Positions 21,810 to 33,100 of a stretch of 64,000 nt of DNA are shown piece by piece. Within the stretch, counting starts at the first letter, position 1; every line of letters starts with the position of its first letter. A model generated the notes under the pieces. That model did no database searches. It was given only the letters and a program-made list of their open reading frames with translations, and was not told the origin of the DNA. Source of the DNA: Chrysoperla carnea (lineage: Eukaryota; Arthropoda; Insecta; Neuroptera; Chrysopidae); the NCBI RefSeq assembly GCF_905475395.1, contig NC_058338.1, forward strand, positions 77,697,435-77,761,434. Direction: 5' to 3'. Both the position numbers and the translations under genes were made by a program.

Positions 21810-23518
21810 TTATTTAAACAAATTTTCTGCTAGTAATTTCTTAATCTTTACATCGGCGTGTCGCAATTGATGCTCCCCTTCATTTAAAAATTTTTGCATT
21901 GCTTTATATAATAAATAAACTCCTAATAAACATTTATCTTTAATATCCCATTTCTTTACACTCCCATGATATTCTCCAGCCTGTAAATTTTGTAAATTAT
22001 TAACACCAATCGCTTGTATCATCACGGCTTCACGGGTGTATGCTTCTTCGGATAAAATATTTTCAAATATACGTAAACATATGACGCCTTTCTGAGCCTT
22101 CCAAATATCTTTGATTTGCTGAATTTTACCCGATAATTTTTTATTACTTTCTTGAGTATTCCATGCCTTCGAAGCCTCGAATAAATGTGCATACATTCGA
22201 TCACCTTTTCCTTTGCCAACATAAAATATTGAAGTGATAAATGTTTTCCATCGATCTGTTTGGTCCATGGTTGATGCTCGAAAGGGTAAATTTAATGTAA
22301 TTCGTGGATCTAGTAATAAATAAGTGTAGAAAGATTTGGTACTACCTCCACGTAATTCTCTCGCGGGGATATTTATGTATTCGTCAATTAATTTTTTTTC
22401 TAATTGTATATAATCACAATTTTTCATCCATTCAGGTTCTTGTATTGATTTTTGTAGTTCAGCCGAATATGCTAGAATAAAATGATAGAAAATAATTAAA
22501 CCGCAACGTACGAGAAATCTCATATATAAAATAAAAGTAATAACAAACCTTTTCGATCACTTTGAAGTTGATTTTGAGTAGTTTTTGATGTAACATTCTG
22601 TAATTTCTCTCTTAATACTAATTGTTCCAAATTGTCTTGTAAAGTATTTGAATCACAATGTGAATTCGAAGTCACCACTTCTCGTTTTTTATCTAATTTT
22701 AATGAATTATGTTGAGGTTGATTTTTGTTAACCTTTGAAGGAATCTTTGGTATTTCATCTAATTTATTCAACGTTCCTCTATCTATATCCAATAATAATG
22801 AATTCTTTTGATGTTGATTTTGAGTATGATTCGTAGATAATTTTCGTAATTCCTCTAATTTCTTCAAGTAAACACGGTATGTTGTTGGTGTAATTGGACC
22901 AGGAATATATCCTAATTGTTTCAAATTATATCGTAAAGTATCTGGATCATAGTCTGTATTAAAATCGACTGTCGTTAGATTTGTAATCGATAATAGTGAA
23001 TTATTTTGAGCGCGACATTCAGTAGCTCTTGAAAGTTTTTTCTGCAATTCATCTTTTAAATCCAGTTGTTTGAAATTGGATTGCGAAGTATCTGGATTAT
23101 TGTATGTATTCAAATTGAATGTTTCCTTATTCGTTTTTAATAATAATGAATTACTCTCTGATTGCTTTTGAGTAGATCTTGGAGGCATTTTCCGTAATTC
23201 TTCTAATTTCTTCAAATAAACACGATATGTTGTGTGTGTAATTGGACCTGGATTATATCCTAATTGTTTTAAACTATACCGTAAAGTATTTGGATCGCAA
23301 TCTAAATACAAATTAAATGTACTCTCATTTCTAAATGGTAATGAATTACTTAGAACTTGATTTTGGATATTCTTGGAAGAAGTTTTTTGCAATTCCTCTA
23401 ATTTTTTCAAATAAACACGATATGTTGTGTGTGTAATTGGGCCTGGATTATATCCTAACTGCTTCAAATTATATCGTAAAGCATTTGGATCGCAATCTAA
23501 ATATAGATTGAATGCCAT
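21810..23518 (-). CDS. ANKLE1-like: Tandem-LEM GIY-YIG endonuclease (LEM-3/ANKLE1 type), 543 aa
   Basis: Exons 22549..23518 (ATG at 23518) and 21810..22471 join across a 77-bp GT-AG intron and give 543 aa. Residues 1-228 hold three intact LEM motifs (about 10-45, 75-110 and 191-226), each with the core GYNPGPIT or GYIPGPIT then TTYRVYLKKLEEL, in units of about 65 aa. Decayed units without the core lie at about 134-170 and 290-323. Residues 367-490 form the GIY-YIG nuclease: SFYTYLLLDPR, then FYVGKGKGDR (406-415), HLFEA, and EEAYTREAVMIQAIG (465-479) with NLQNLQ. This matches the C-terminal half of ANKLE1/LEM-3, including the tail VYLLYKAMQKFLNEGE. Those relatives cut unresolved chromatin bridges and branched DNA; their usual layout is ankyrin repeats, one LEM, nuclease. 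No ankyrin repeats are seen in the space up to the next gene's 3' end (25969). Function here is inferred. Confidence 0.88.
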
Positions 23519-23524
23519 TTCATT

Positions 23525-23720
23525 TCTAACTATAGCATCAAGTTGAATTACTTAAAACTTGATTTTACCTAAACATGGTTTGTTAGAGACGTAATTTAAC
23601 CTGGATTATGTCCCAATGCTTTTGTGATATTAACCAATTATTTTGGGTAAGTTGCGAAGAAAATTTCGACTGTTCTTTTCAAATAAACACTGGAAAACTC
23701 ACAGGAATCTGAAAATAATT
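23525..23720 (-). pseudogene. Decayed LEM repeat unit upstream of the nuclease gene
   Basis: On the minus strand, GTGTTTATTTGAAAAGAA (near 23680), GGGACATAATCCAGG (near 23610) and CAAGTTTTAAGTAATTCAAC (near 23550) match the coding repeat, which has CGTGTTTATTTGAAGAAATT, GGATATAATCCAGG and AAGTTCTAAGTAATTCATT in the same order. The frame is not open. The present start codon at 23518 sits right after this relic, so the array may once have extended further 5'. Confidence 0.6.
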
Positions 23721-23864
23721 TATCAACGTGTAAATGAGCATATATTTCAAAAGTTTTTCATCTCTAGATATGAATTAGTTCTTTCTTAGATAGACTCAAG
23801 ATTTCTGACCCGAAAGCATTTAATTTCTGCCGATGGTCGGTTTCAAAGAAGATGTTCAACAAAA

Positions 23865-24303
23865 AATGTTGTAAACAAGTGAAAATAAGCAATTGATCGA
23901 GTTAATTGTTAAAATACTCTGTATAGACAGGGTTGAATATCAGTGTTTGCATTATTTTTATAAACCTGCTAATTTCGACTCTCTATCTTTTATGGTTTTG
24001 GAGAAATTTTACACAACAAAATTTTGCCCTAATTTGCGTCCTCACGAACTCAGACTTACTTTTTACGCCCTGAGAACGCTATAATTAATTACAGCGTTAT
24101 TATAATTTCAGCTTGGTATCTCTTTTTGTTTTTAGCTATCGTGATTTATCGCCTGCCGGGTGACAAACGGAAATGGAAAAATTAGGTGATTTTATGAACA
24201 CCAATATCAAAATTTTTTTCGTATCATCAATATTTCTAAGCATTAGAAACTTGAGATTATAATATCCTGATATATATATTTCATGTATACAGGATATAAA
24301 AAC
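23865..24303. repeat. Solo arm of the long fold-back family
   Basis: Blocks match the right arm of the element at 60692-61895: AAACAAGTGAAAATAAGCAA, ACTTACTTTTTACGCCCTGA, TTTCAGCTTGGTATCTCTTT, AAACGGAAATGGA, and TTAGGTGATTTTATGAACAC with ATCAATATTTCTAA. The end reads GGATATAAAAAC. It is a decayed single arm. Confidence 0.65.
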
Positions 24304-25968
24304 ATCTGTCTAATTTAAACTTTTCATCTATTTCGTATCAATCAATATTATGAGTTTTAAATGATGCCAAGTCAAATATAATGTTAGCAAGGGATGTTTT
24401 AGCCTAATTATGAATCCAACCACTTTTATTTGAAACTTTTTTACGTAGAATGAGATTATGATAGTTAGTCTATTTATATTCCAATCTAATTGTTACACCC
24501 AGTATATTTTAATCAATAACTCAACCAAATTCCTATTATTGTTATTATTATTATTATTATTATATCATAAAACGAATTTATACTACTAACCTGTTTGTTT
24601 GTTGAATTCTCCAATATAGTAAAGAATCCATGGAATTTTCTTATAGGCGAATACTATTTTTTATTTATATATTTTTGTTGTTTCGTTAATGAATCATTCT
24701 TACAAAATGAAATCAGCATAGTAAAATTTGCACAAATTTATTATTTAATTGTTATCACATTGTTTACCCTGTTTGTTATCATGTTAGATTATTTGGAAAT
24801 TTTTATCAAAATATGGTATTTTGCATTGTTATCACTAATATGTGGTGTAATAATAATTCCTCTTCCCTTGGTTTTTTTTTTAAATTTTATGTTATAATTA
24901 TTTCTGAATGACAAAATGCAAAATTAATTACATATTAAGAAAAAAAAGAATTGATTCATTTTCAGAATTCCCCGGCGAATCTGTAAATACCCTGATTGAA
25001 GTAATTACATCAATTGAATATGAACAATGTATTTCTATTACTAAACAAATTGACCTTGAGAAAATGCAATGATAGTTGCGCTGATTCACACTTACAGTAA
25101 ATTAGAATAAAATTTTAAAAATAACGCCAATATATGTATTCGAATTAGATTTATTTATTTCAAATTGTATCAAGAATATACAAAATCTCAAGATTTTGGA
25201 ACCTCGGGGGCTAATTTATTATAGATACTAAGTACACGTGTCTCAAGTAAAAAGTGTTATTCTTATTACAAATAAATATCAATTATCATTTTTATTTTAA
25301 TGATACAATTTATTAAATGATATATATTTTTAACAATTTTAATTCCATAAGAAATAAATTTTTTAAATTAAATCACAAATTGAAAATAAAACAACAATTC
25401 AAAACAATTTTTCCATTGGAAAATTTAAATTTACTTGAAAATTAAAGTAGAAACTCAAAATTTATCAAATTAATAATAATCCAACTAGTTAGGGAGCTAG
25501 CATGCATTTGTAATTTGTATATAAAAATCCTAACTGTCTGATGGTTGGTAGGTTGGTAGCTGTAGGTTCTAATACAAGAATTTTGTTTCTTCTTACATTG
25601 GATCCGGAAATCCGACTTCGTCGAAATATTTTTTTGGACTGTTGGAAGGAGTTAAATTAAAATTTATCGGCTAGGGCCTCCTTACCCACTCCATGTTATA
25701 AGTTTATTTGCGGTATTCAATTACACCCAGTTAAGATATCAAATAAAAAATTTTAATTAACCCTCTTCCAGCAGCTGAAAGCCGAATATCTCGAAAACGC
25801 CGGATTCCCCTCTATCATATACAAATGTATGTCAGCTCCTTAGCTAAAATTTGGATGTAAATGAAAATATGAACAAACAAGTTGCATAAATTAAATTTAC
25901 TGCTTCTTCATTTGAATTACATATTCTGCGGTTGGAAATGAAAATCTGCAAGAGTAATATCCCATATA
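24304..25968. other. Intergenic, no gene seen; short ATT microsatellite
   Basis: A/T-rich spacer between the nuclease gene and the CCNB1IP1 3' end, both on the minus strand. It contains an ATT-type microsatellite at about 24533-24565. A hydrophobic open stretch at 24595-24897 is discussed under rejected items. Confidence 0.6.
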
Positions 25969-27788
25969 TTAAAATTGGAAATACCGCACAACTGACATAC
26001 TGGCTTTACCTTTTTCGGGTTCAATATCTCGACGATAAAATGAAGGCATCGATTGTGCTGTATGTGTTATTGATGTTGGATTTGGTTTAAAATTGAAATT
26101 ATTATTTTGAGTAATATTAAAACTTGGTGATTGTTCTTGTTTCGCAATCAAGGTATTGATTTGAGTCTTCATGATTAGTGGATTTTGAACAGGAGTAAAC
26201 CTTGGACCACAATATATTTGAGAATTTTCCTGTTTGCTAATTCCCCCAGTTATATTATTTAGCTAAAAATATGGTAAATATAGTAGCTGTAAAATTTATT
26301 TGATCCAACTTGATTTCAAAGTTGTTCGATAAAAATAAACGGTCCGAAACATGGGACAAGACTTTATTATATTATAAAATTAAGATTCAAATTCTCACAT
26401 AGATTTGGTTGCTTTCAAATTATGAAATGTTTTTATAGTTTTCCCAAGGGTGTGGGCCTTCTCGAATTTTCCTGGATATGTAGCCTATACCAATCCTAGG
26501 AACACCTTAAGGTCTAGCCTTGTGTCAAGTTTAATCGAAATCGTTAGAGCCATTTTTGAGAAAACCCCAAAAAAAAAGGTTTTCCCTAGGGTGTGGGCCT
26601 TCTTGAATTTTCCCGGATATGTGGGTTATACCAATCCTAGGAATACCTTAAGGTCTAGCCTTGTGCCCAGTTTAATCGAAATCGTTAGAGCCGTTTTTGA
26701 GAAAACCCCAAAAATCCTGTTTTGGTCTAGAGGAACCTTTACTTAATTATATTTATAATATAATAAAGTAAAAATGCTCTGTTATGGAAGAAAGTAATTC
26801 TGATTTCCCTTTAGAATTTAAGGCTCCGGAAACGTATATTATTACCCCCACTCTCCAGATCTCAAAAACCTAAATCTGAAAAACTAGATCAAACTAATCA
26901 TCAAGAACTATCAGAATCTTTACTTTCAAAAAATTTAAACAAAAGCCATTTTTATTTAGAAAAGTGAAGTGTTTTTCTCTCGAATAAGTGGCACCCAAAG
27001 TAGGAATATGCAACGACCGAGCAATTTTCTTTTCATATATACACAGAATCTAGCAATTCAGTTTTCTAGAAAGTACTGCATGACCTTACAATGTTCAATT
27101 AATTACCTGCAATTTATAAATCAATTTCGATTTTTCCTCTAATTGTTGAATTAAATCTTGACATCGTTTTTTATTAGTTTCCAACTCCTCATTTAAAGCT
27201 ATAAAGTTTCGACAATCGAAATAATTCAAGAACAATTAATATAAAATTATATTATAAAGCTATTACATTCAGTTAGCACTTACATTCAATTTTGCGCTCG
27301 AGTGTACTGATTTCACTTTTATACTTAGCATGACTATTTTCACAATATTTTTCTAAAACTGCAATATTTTCATTGGCAGTTTTTAATCCAGCTTCTAAAT
27401 ATAAATTTTCTTCATTAACTTGATATCCCCAAAATGCTAATGCTCTTGTGGCAATGTCCATAATTATCTCGGGGCGTAATCCCGCTGCCATTACCTAGAT
27501 GATGATAGTTTAGATATTTATTATTATTACAAGATTATTCAATTAAACAACTTTAGTCATTCTTTTACATACGGATTTTGTAATTTCATCAGGTTCTAAG
27601 TTAACACGAATTACGTCTTGAATAGTTTGAAAATGGTTGCCACAAACTGGGCATATTAACTCTTCACCGGTTGTTATATTTAAACCGTGTGCGTTACAAA
27701 ATATATGAGAACATTTTGTAACATATGCCGATTTCAAAAGTGTTTTGCGACACTGTTTAAAGTTACAAACAAAACGAAATTGAGACAT
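25969..27788 (-). CDS. CCNB1IP1: CCNB1IP1 / HEI10 homologue, RING-type meiotic E3 ligase, about 277 aa
   Basis: Exons, minus strand: 27552..27788 (ATG at 27788; the donor could instead be three bases on, at 27549), 27284..27494, 27107..27198 and 25969..26262. They chain in phase to about 277 aa, the length of the human protein. The RING has C8-x4-C13, C26-x-H28-x2-C31-x2-H34 (TKCSHIFCNAHG) and C46-x2-C49 (CPVC). It is followed by AAGLRPEIIMDIATRALAFW then YQVNEENLYLE, nearly identical to vertebrate CCNB1IP1. The next part is a coiled coil (about 110-180, RCQDLIQQLEEKSKLIYKLQ), then a polar tail. HEI10 limits and stabilises meiotic crossover intermediates as a SUMO/ubiquitin ligase of the ZMM group. 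The C-terminal end (ASMSVVRYFQF) is my least certain part. A MITE lies 155 bp upstream of the ATG. Confidence 0.93.
26438..26714. repeat. Two tandem copies of a ~138-bp satellite-like unit
   Basis: The units begin TTTTCCCAAGGGTGTGGGCC (26438) and TTTTCCCTAGGGTGTGGGCC (about 26578). Each ends TTTTTGAGAAAACCCCAAAA. They share TATACCAATCCTAGGAA and GTTTAATCGAAATCGTTAGA. They lie in CCNB1IP1 intron 3, and any reading frame through them comes from the repeat. Confidence 0.85.
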
Positions 27789-27942
27789 TTTTTACCACTT
27801 TTTAAAAGCAAAACTTTTCGATTATATTTATGCGTCAAGTCGAATTGTTTTAAAATAACAAATGAATTACAGTTTGAGTGTGCGCGTTAAATATACTGAC
27901 TCAATGTACTAACGTTAGTAGTTAGAACGCAAACGCATGAAC

Positions 27943-28185
27943 ATATATATAAGGACGTGAAACTCGAGTGGGAAGGCAGCAAGAAAAATGGCGCCTATCT
28001 GTGCGAGATCTAGTTTTCGGTTTTTTGTGTACTTTGTACTGCGCATGAGGGTGTCTTTTATTTTCAATTTTTTGTCTTTTGTTTTCAACCAATTGAAAGT
28101 ATTATAATTTTAATTGTTTTCAATCCTGATGCGCAGTACAAAGTACGCAACGACAATTGAGGTTTCACTTCCTTATATATATATA
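27943..28185. mobile_element. Palindromic MITE, copy A, upstream of CCNB1IP1
   Basis: The ends ATATATATAAGGACGTGAAA and TTTCACTTCCTTATATATAT are inverse copies. Inner arms TGTGTACTTTGTACTGCGCA and TGATGCGCAGTACAAAGTAC are also inverse copies. About 243 bp. Copies B (29090-29300) and C (55882-56135) share the inner arms and the neighbouring words. Confidence 0.85.
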
Positions 28186-28189
28186 GGTT

Positions 28190-29085
28190 GTTGTTAGAAG
28201 GCCTATCCTTAGATCATCTATTACTAGATGGACTCTTAGATCATATATTTTAAATAGATGAGTCCAGCGTATACCAAGTATGTATATTTTGGCTTCACAG
28301 AGTAGATTAACAAATACAAAAATACAATATTCAAACAGCTGACGGAGAAACACGTAATACCGAAGGATGGTATTCAATGTATATGATCGTATGACCGGAA
28401 TCAGCTGCATCAATTATCTGTTTATATTTCACATTCACAACTGCACATAAAAATTTATTTTGTTTTAACGTTCAAACGAGTAATATTGTTAGATAATTTT
28501 GTGTTAATTCTATGAAAAATTTTTTTTTTAATGGTAAAATGGAAATTTGTACAAAATATACTGTTTTAATTTTATTTAAAAGTGGTATAATCTTATTTTA
28601 AAAACGCGCCAGGATATTATGTTGTATATTAAGACGTATTATGACCATGCTTCGGCATTTATTATCCTTGCCAATCTACTTTGAGACGTGGTTCTCACTC
28701 TGTTAACAATTCCAGTAGTGAATTTTCAAAGGATGGATCCAACGTGTACAAAGGGCATCAAATTAGTCTATAATTAACTAGTCTGTGGTGACTGTTCCAA
28801 ATTAATTTCTTCACTTATTGTTATCCAATAATTTAATCGATCTCCATTTAAAGATTGATTCATGATTTTTTTTGCTGATTCCTAAAAACAGTAGAAAAAT
28901 GACAACATTTCTAGAAATGTTTAAAATTTTCCTAAGTTTTTTATGTTTTCTACAATTCTAAAAGCTAGTGATCTTTTCCTAGCGACCTAGACGGATTGCA
29001 CTCACAAAATTACACAGTACAAGTTAAAATGAAGACTTACACAGGGCTGCAAGTATAGACAACTTTTTTTATTCCGTTGGAGCGC
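28190..29085. other. Intergenic, no gene seen
   Basis: A/T-rich spacer. A less A/T-rich patch at about 28610-28780 has no frame or repeat partner that I could find in the window. Confidence 0.5.
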
Positions 29086-29089
29086 TGAA

Positions 29090-29300
29090 ATATTCCTCGG
29101 TCCGTGCGTACTTTGAACTGGGCATTAGGCTGATTTTTGTTTTCTTTTTGTGTTTTTTATTTTCAATCAGTTGAAAACAATTTCAATTGAGTAAACATCG
29201 CTTTCTCTTTCGTTCGATAGAAAAACAGCCTGATGCGCAGTACAAAGTACGCAACGATCGATGACTAGGTCCCGCACAGATAGGTGACGAAAATTCAACC
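29090..29300. mobile_element. Palindromic MITE, copy B
   Basis: Inner arms TGCGTACTTTGAACTGGGCA and GATGCGCAGTACAAAGTACG are inverse copies. The right flank GATGACTAGGTCCCGCACAG matches GATGACTAGACCCCGCCCAG in copy C. The outer ends are degraded. Confidence 0.75.
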
Positions 29301-29308
29301 AAGGGCAA

Positions 29309-29828
29309 TAGGGTATTCCACTATTTTTGAAAAAGTACTTCAAAATGTTGATTTTGCTAATAAAAAGCCACCAACAATTTATTTCGGAAAAATACACACG
29401 CTTTCTTGTCAAAACTTAAATTAAATTTTAAACCTTTTTTAAACTGTCAAAAACGCGGGCATCCAAATTGATGACGTAATATGAGTATCACTATACGAAA
29501 CACCACAAATAATTTTGACAGATATATTCATAAATATCTGATTATAATATAAATATAAATACTTATCTATGTATATATTATATGCAACTGTCTACACTGA
29601 ACTAACTGATGATCTATGACTCATACCGCTATGACATCACAGCAGGGCTTACCTGCGTTTTAGGTTACGTGATATACAGTTTAAAAATTACGATTTTTAA
29701 TTTTAATATTTTAAAAGAAAAAAGTGCTTTTATGACTCGAAATCAGAATATTTAAGTATTTTTTTACATAAATTTTAACTTTTTTCAAATTTCATGATTT
29801 ATTTTTGACTAACGATAATACCCTATTA
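29309..29828. mobile_element. Possible MITE with AATAGGGTATT / AATACCCTATT ends
   Basis: CAATAGGGTATTCCAC (29309) and GATAATACCCTATTA (29815) form short inverted ends about 510 bp apart. The interior (AGGGCTTACCTGCGTTTTAG) has no coding frame. With ends of only 11 bp this call is tentative. Confidence 0.4.
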
Positions 29829-30153
29829 TAACTCGGCATAGGTTGACGTACTTTTTATATGGGTTCCTGCACTGACGTATGAATTTATAGTATAGAAAAA
29901 CCATTATCAATTGTAAAATTACATGAAAAATCAATTTTTTTTAAAAATCCTTTTAATTTGTCTTAGTAATTAATAGTAAAAACTCAAAAAGAAATGAAAT
30001 TAAAAAACATGCAACTTCTCTGTTTTGTTACTAAAAAATACACAAAAATTTGACATGCAATTTTCTTTTTTTATTCGAAATAAAGAAAAAGGCTTGCTTA
30101 TACAAGAAATACATAATAATTGTTCGTTATCAAAACACAAAATTGAAATAAAT
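29829..30153. other. 3' flank of the ZNF839-like gene; nothing else seen
   Basis: A/T-rich spacer that should contain the 3' UTR of the minus-strand gene ending at 30154. On that strand A/T runs at 30060-30150 could serve polyadenylation, but I do not single one out. Confidence 0.4.
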
Positions 30154-33100
30154 TTAACTAGGATTAAATTGAAATAAATCTAATGATAAATCTAAATTTA
30201 ACGATGGTCCAGTACTTGGACATGTCGGTGTTAAATCAGTTGCAGTCAAACTATGAAACCGTTCATTAACTAATTGATCTACACTAATAATTTCATCGGT
30301 AGCCATTGGTACTTGTCCAGTATCCGTATCCACAACCGGTAAAATTAAATTTTCATTTTCAGAATGTGGAACAATTTGAACATTTAACAATTGTTCTTGT
30401 AAACTTTCCGTTGGTAATTTCTTATCAACAATATCACTAGAATCATTTTCAATAGTTGGTGATTTCGTTTCAAATATTGCCGATTCATTAATAGAATATT
30501 TTCCAGGTGGTATTCGTAATAATAATCCTAAAGATTCATTGATTTCATAATGATGTCCTTTCTCATCACTAGGTCTGATAAAATTCGATGAAATTTTTTG
30601 TATATTTTGAATTAATGATGATAAATCGTTTAAGAGCGCTACACCTCGACTTCCTGGAGGTGCACTACGTGCTAATTTTAACGATGTTTCCCATAAATTA
30701 GCACGTTGACGTTTTATTGGCAAGGGACCATGATCTGGGAATAATTTTAAATGGCGTTCCATTCGATTAAAACCTACATACGCTTTTTTACATGTAGGAC
30801 ATCGATATTGAGCTGATATATTTCGCTTTTGTTTTGGCAAGCCAGAGAATAATATTGGTTTGGGGTGTTCCAATTCTGATTTTTTGTCTTCTTTGGGTTC
30901 AATATCATTTTTTGGTTCTTCCACAACAGTTACTGTACCATCGATATTGTCTGTATCAATTTCATGTAAAGGGCGGAAATTTTTATGACGTGGAGGTTTC
31001 GTAACACGGCCCGATCTTGTACGAATTGGTTTTGCAACTGGTATTTCAGGTGATGGTTCGCGTTCAACAGGTTTTTCATCCGTTTTTTTTGGTCGCCCAC
31101 GTTTAGATGGTCTTCCACGACGTGGCGTTTGTAAATCTAATTCTTCAGGAAATACTGTACGATAGACAATTCTTGTTTTTGCCTCTGGATTATAAAAAAT
31201 ATTTTGTATTTGTTTGGTTTTTGTGTCTTTTAATTCTGATGTTAAATTTTGATTTCGTAATACGTTTTGTAATGTCGTCAATTGTTCAGGGGTTAATTGT
31301 TGAACACTAAAAAATATATAACATTTAAAAAATTATCATAAAAATTACAATGCCTTAGCGGTTTACAAGAATCCAATAAAATAAATTATCAATTTTTACA
31401 ATTAAAATTTCGCAGCCGCTCTGAAGGAGAAGTCACCGACTATGATAATTTTAGTAGGGGAAAAAGTTTTTAGACATGAATCTTGAAAAATAAAATTTCC
31501 GGTTGTTTTGACATTACTGTCAAATAGAATCCTCCATAGCCCTGATGATATTTCTAAGACGCAAGAAGCTCCTTAAATTGATCAAAATATTAGGTAATAT
31601 GTATACACAACCAAAATATTTTCTTAACACAAAATTTTACCAAAATTTCAAACAGCTGCCTTCTTTTAAAACTACACTGGCCTTCTTTTGTAAATGACAA
31701 AATTGTATTTTTTGACAGTGCGATGATTATTTCAGATGATACAGGATTTGTCAATTTTGATTGTAAACCGAATATCTTGGTTCAAAATGCTCGTAAGGGA
31801 ACTTTTTAAAGAAAAATAAACAAGCTTTCGAGTGATCTTTAAATTTTTTTAAAAATTTGTTGTAAAATAATTTTTAAAATATTGGTACGTTTCTAAACTT
31901 TTTATTAAAATTAGGAATAGTATTTGTCACCCTTTCAATCTGCCGTGCAAAGCGGCAAGGGGGGATAAAATTTTTGAGCAATAGATTACAAAACTAGAAA
32001 ATAGAAGTTTTCAAGCAAGCTTTTGAAGTTCCAAATTCGATGATTTTTCGCAGATTCAGCTGTTTAAACTTTTGGTAAAAAATTTGTGTTAAAAAGCAAT
32101 GTAAGGAGTTCTTGATTCGTTCATAATTTGGGTATCCGGACTCTTGTATCGCTGTAAGGCAACCGCGGTACTTTTGTATAAAAAATTACCTTTTTAATAC
32201 TCCATTTTGATTTATTAATTGTATAGGATTCTGTGAGGTACCTAACGGTTTCGATGAATTAATTGTAATATTCTTAATAACATCATTGGTAATCGGTTGT
32301 ACTATTTCATTTTCACTACTTAAAATTAAAGGTATTTGAATATAATTTCCGTCATTTATATCAAACGTTTCAGCTAATTGAATATGATTCACATTATCGT
32401 TGCACTCGTCTTCAGATAGTTCACTTCCAATTTCTTCATTACAATCGCCATCAGTACAAGGGTCTACTTCCAAACGTAAACCAAGTGCTTCTGCTTGTTC
32501 AACGGTTAATTGAATGGTTTGTGAATCAGTACTATTGTCACCCTGAAATAATATTTTTTAAATGAATAGACCTCTTTCACATTTTTTTTTTCTTTTTTTT
32601 TTTTTTTTTTTTAAATGGAAGTAAATGTCTTGATAAATGCGCTAATATTTTCCCAGATTTTTCTAGCCATATGACCGAGAAAAAAAGACACTGAAAATCA
32701 TTAATATTCAAATTGGCGAAAACGATCCGGAAACACACGATGTTACACGAAGATTGGTTTGACGTCATTTAAAGTTGATAAAAATGATATATTAATACGC
32801 CTGTTTTATTGTCATTGCTTGTCGGATTGACATCAGAGATCACGTGTGCGATGGAGCAAAAAAAAAAATCGTATAAAATATTTCAAATATTGTGAATTTT
32901 TAACAATTTTTTTCATAGTGTTTTTATTGTTAAAAATGCGTAATTTTTGAGTTAAAGGCTCTACTCCACCTATATTTTCATAAAAAATTATCACAAAGCA
33001 TTTCTGTTTTTCATGAAAAGGTCTATTGAAAGGATTTTATTTTAATCTGTCTCAATGTGTGTATCCTGATCCTGAATATAACAGTTTTGACGCCACCACA

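Noticed and set aside
24595-24897. 100-codon hydrophobic open frame, could be a membrane protein
   Set aside because: Very A/T-rich spacer where long T runs encode Phe/Leu/Ile by chance. No splice context, no family pattern and no start context.
26450-26746. 98-codon open frame
   Set aside because: It translates a tandem DNA repeat, and both halves are the same satellite unit.
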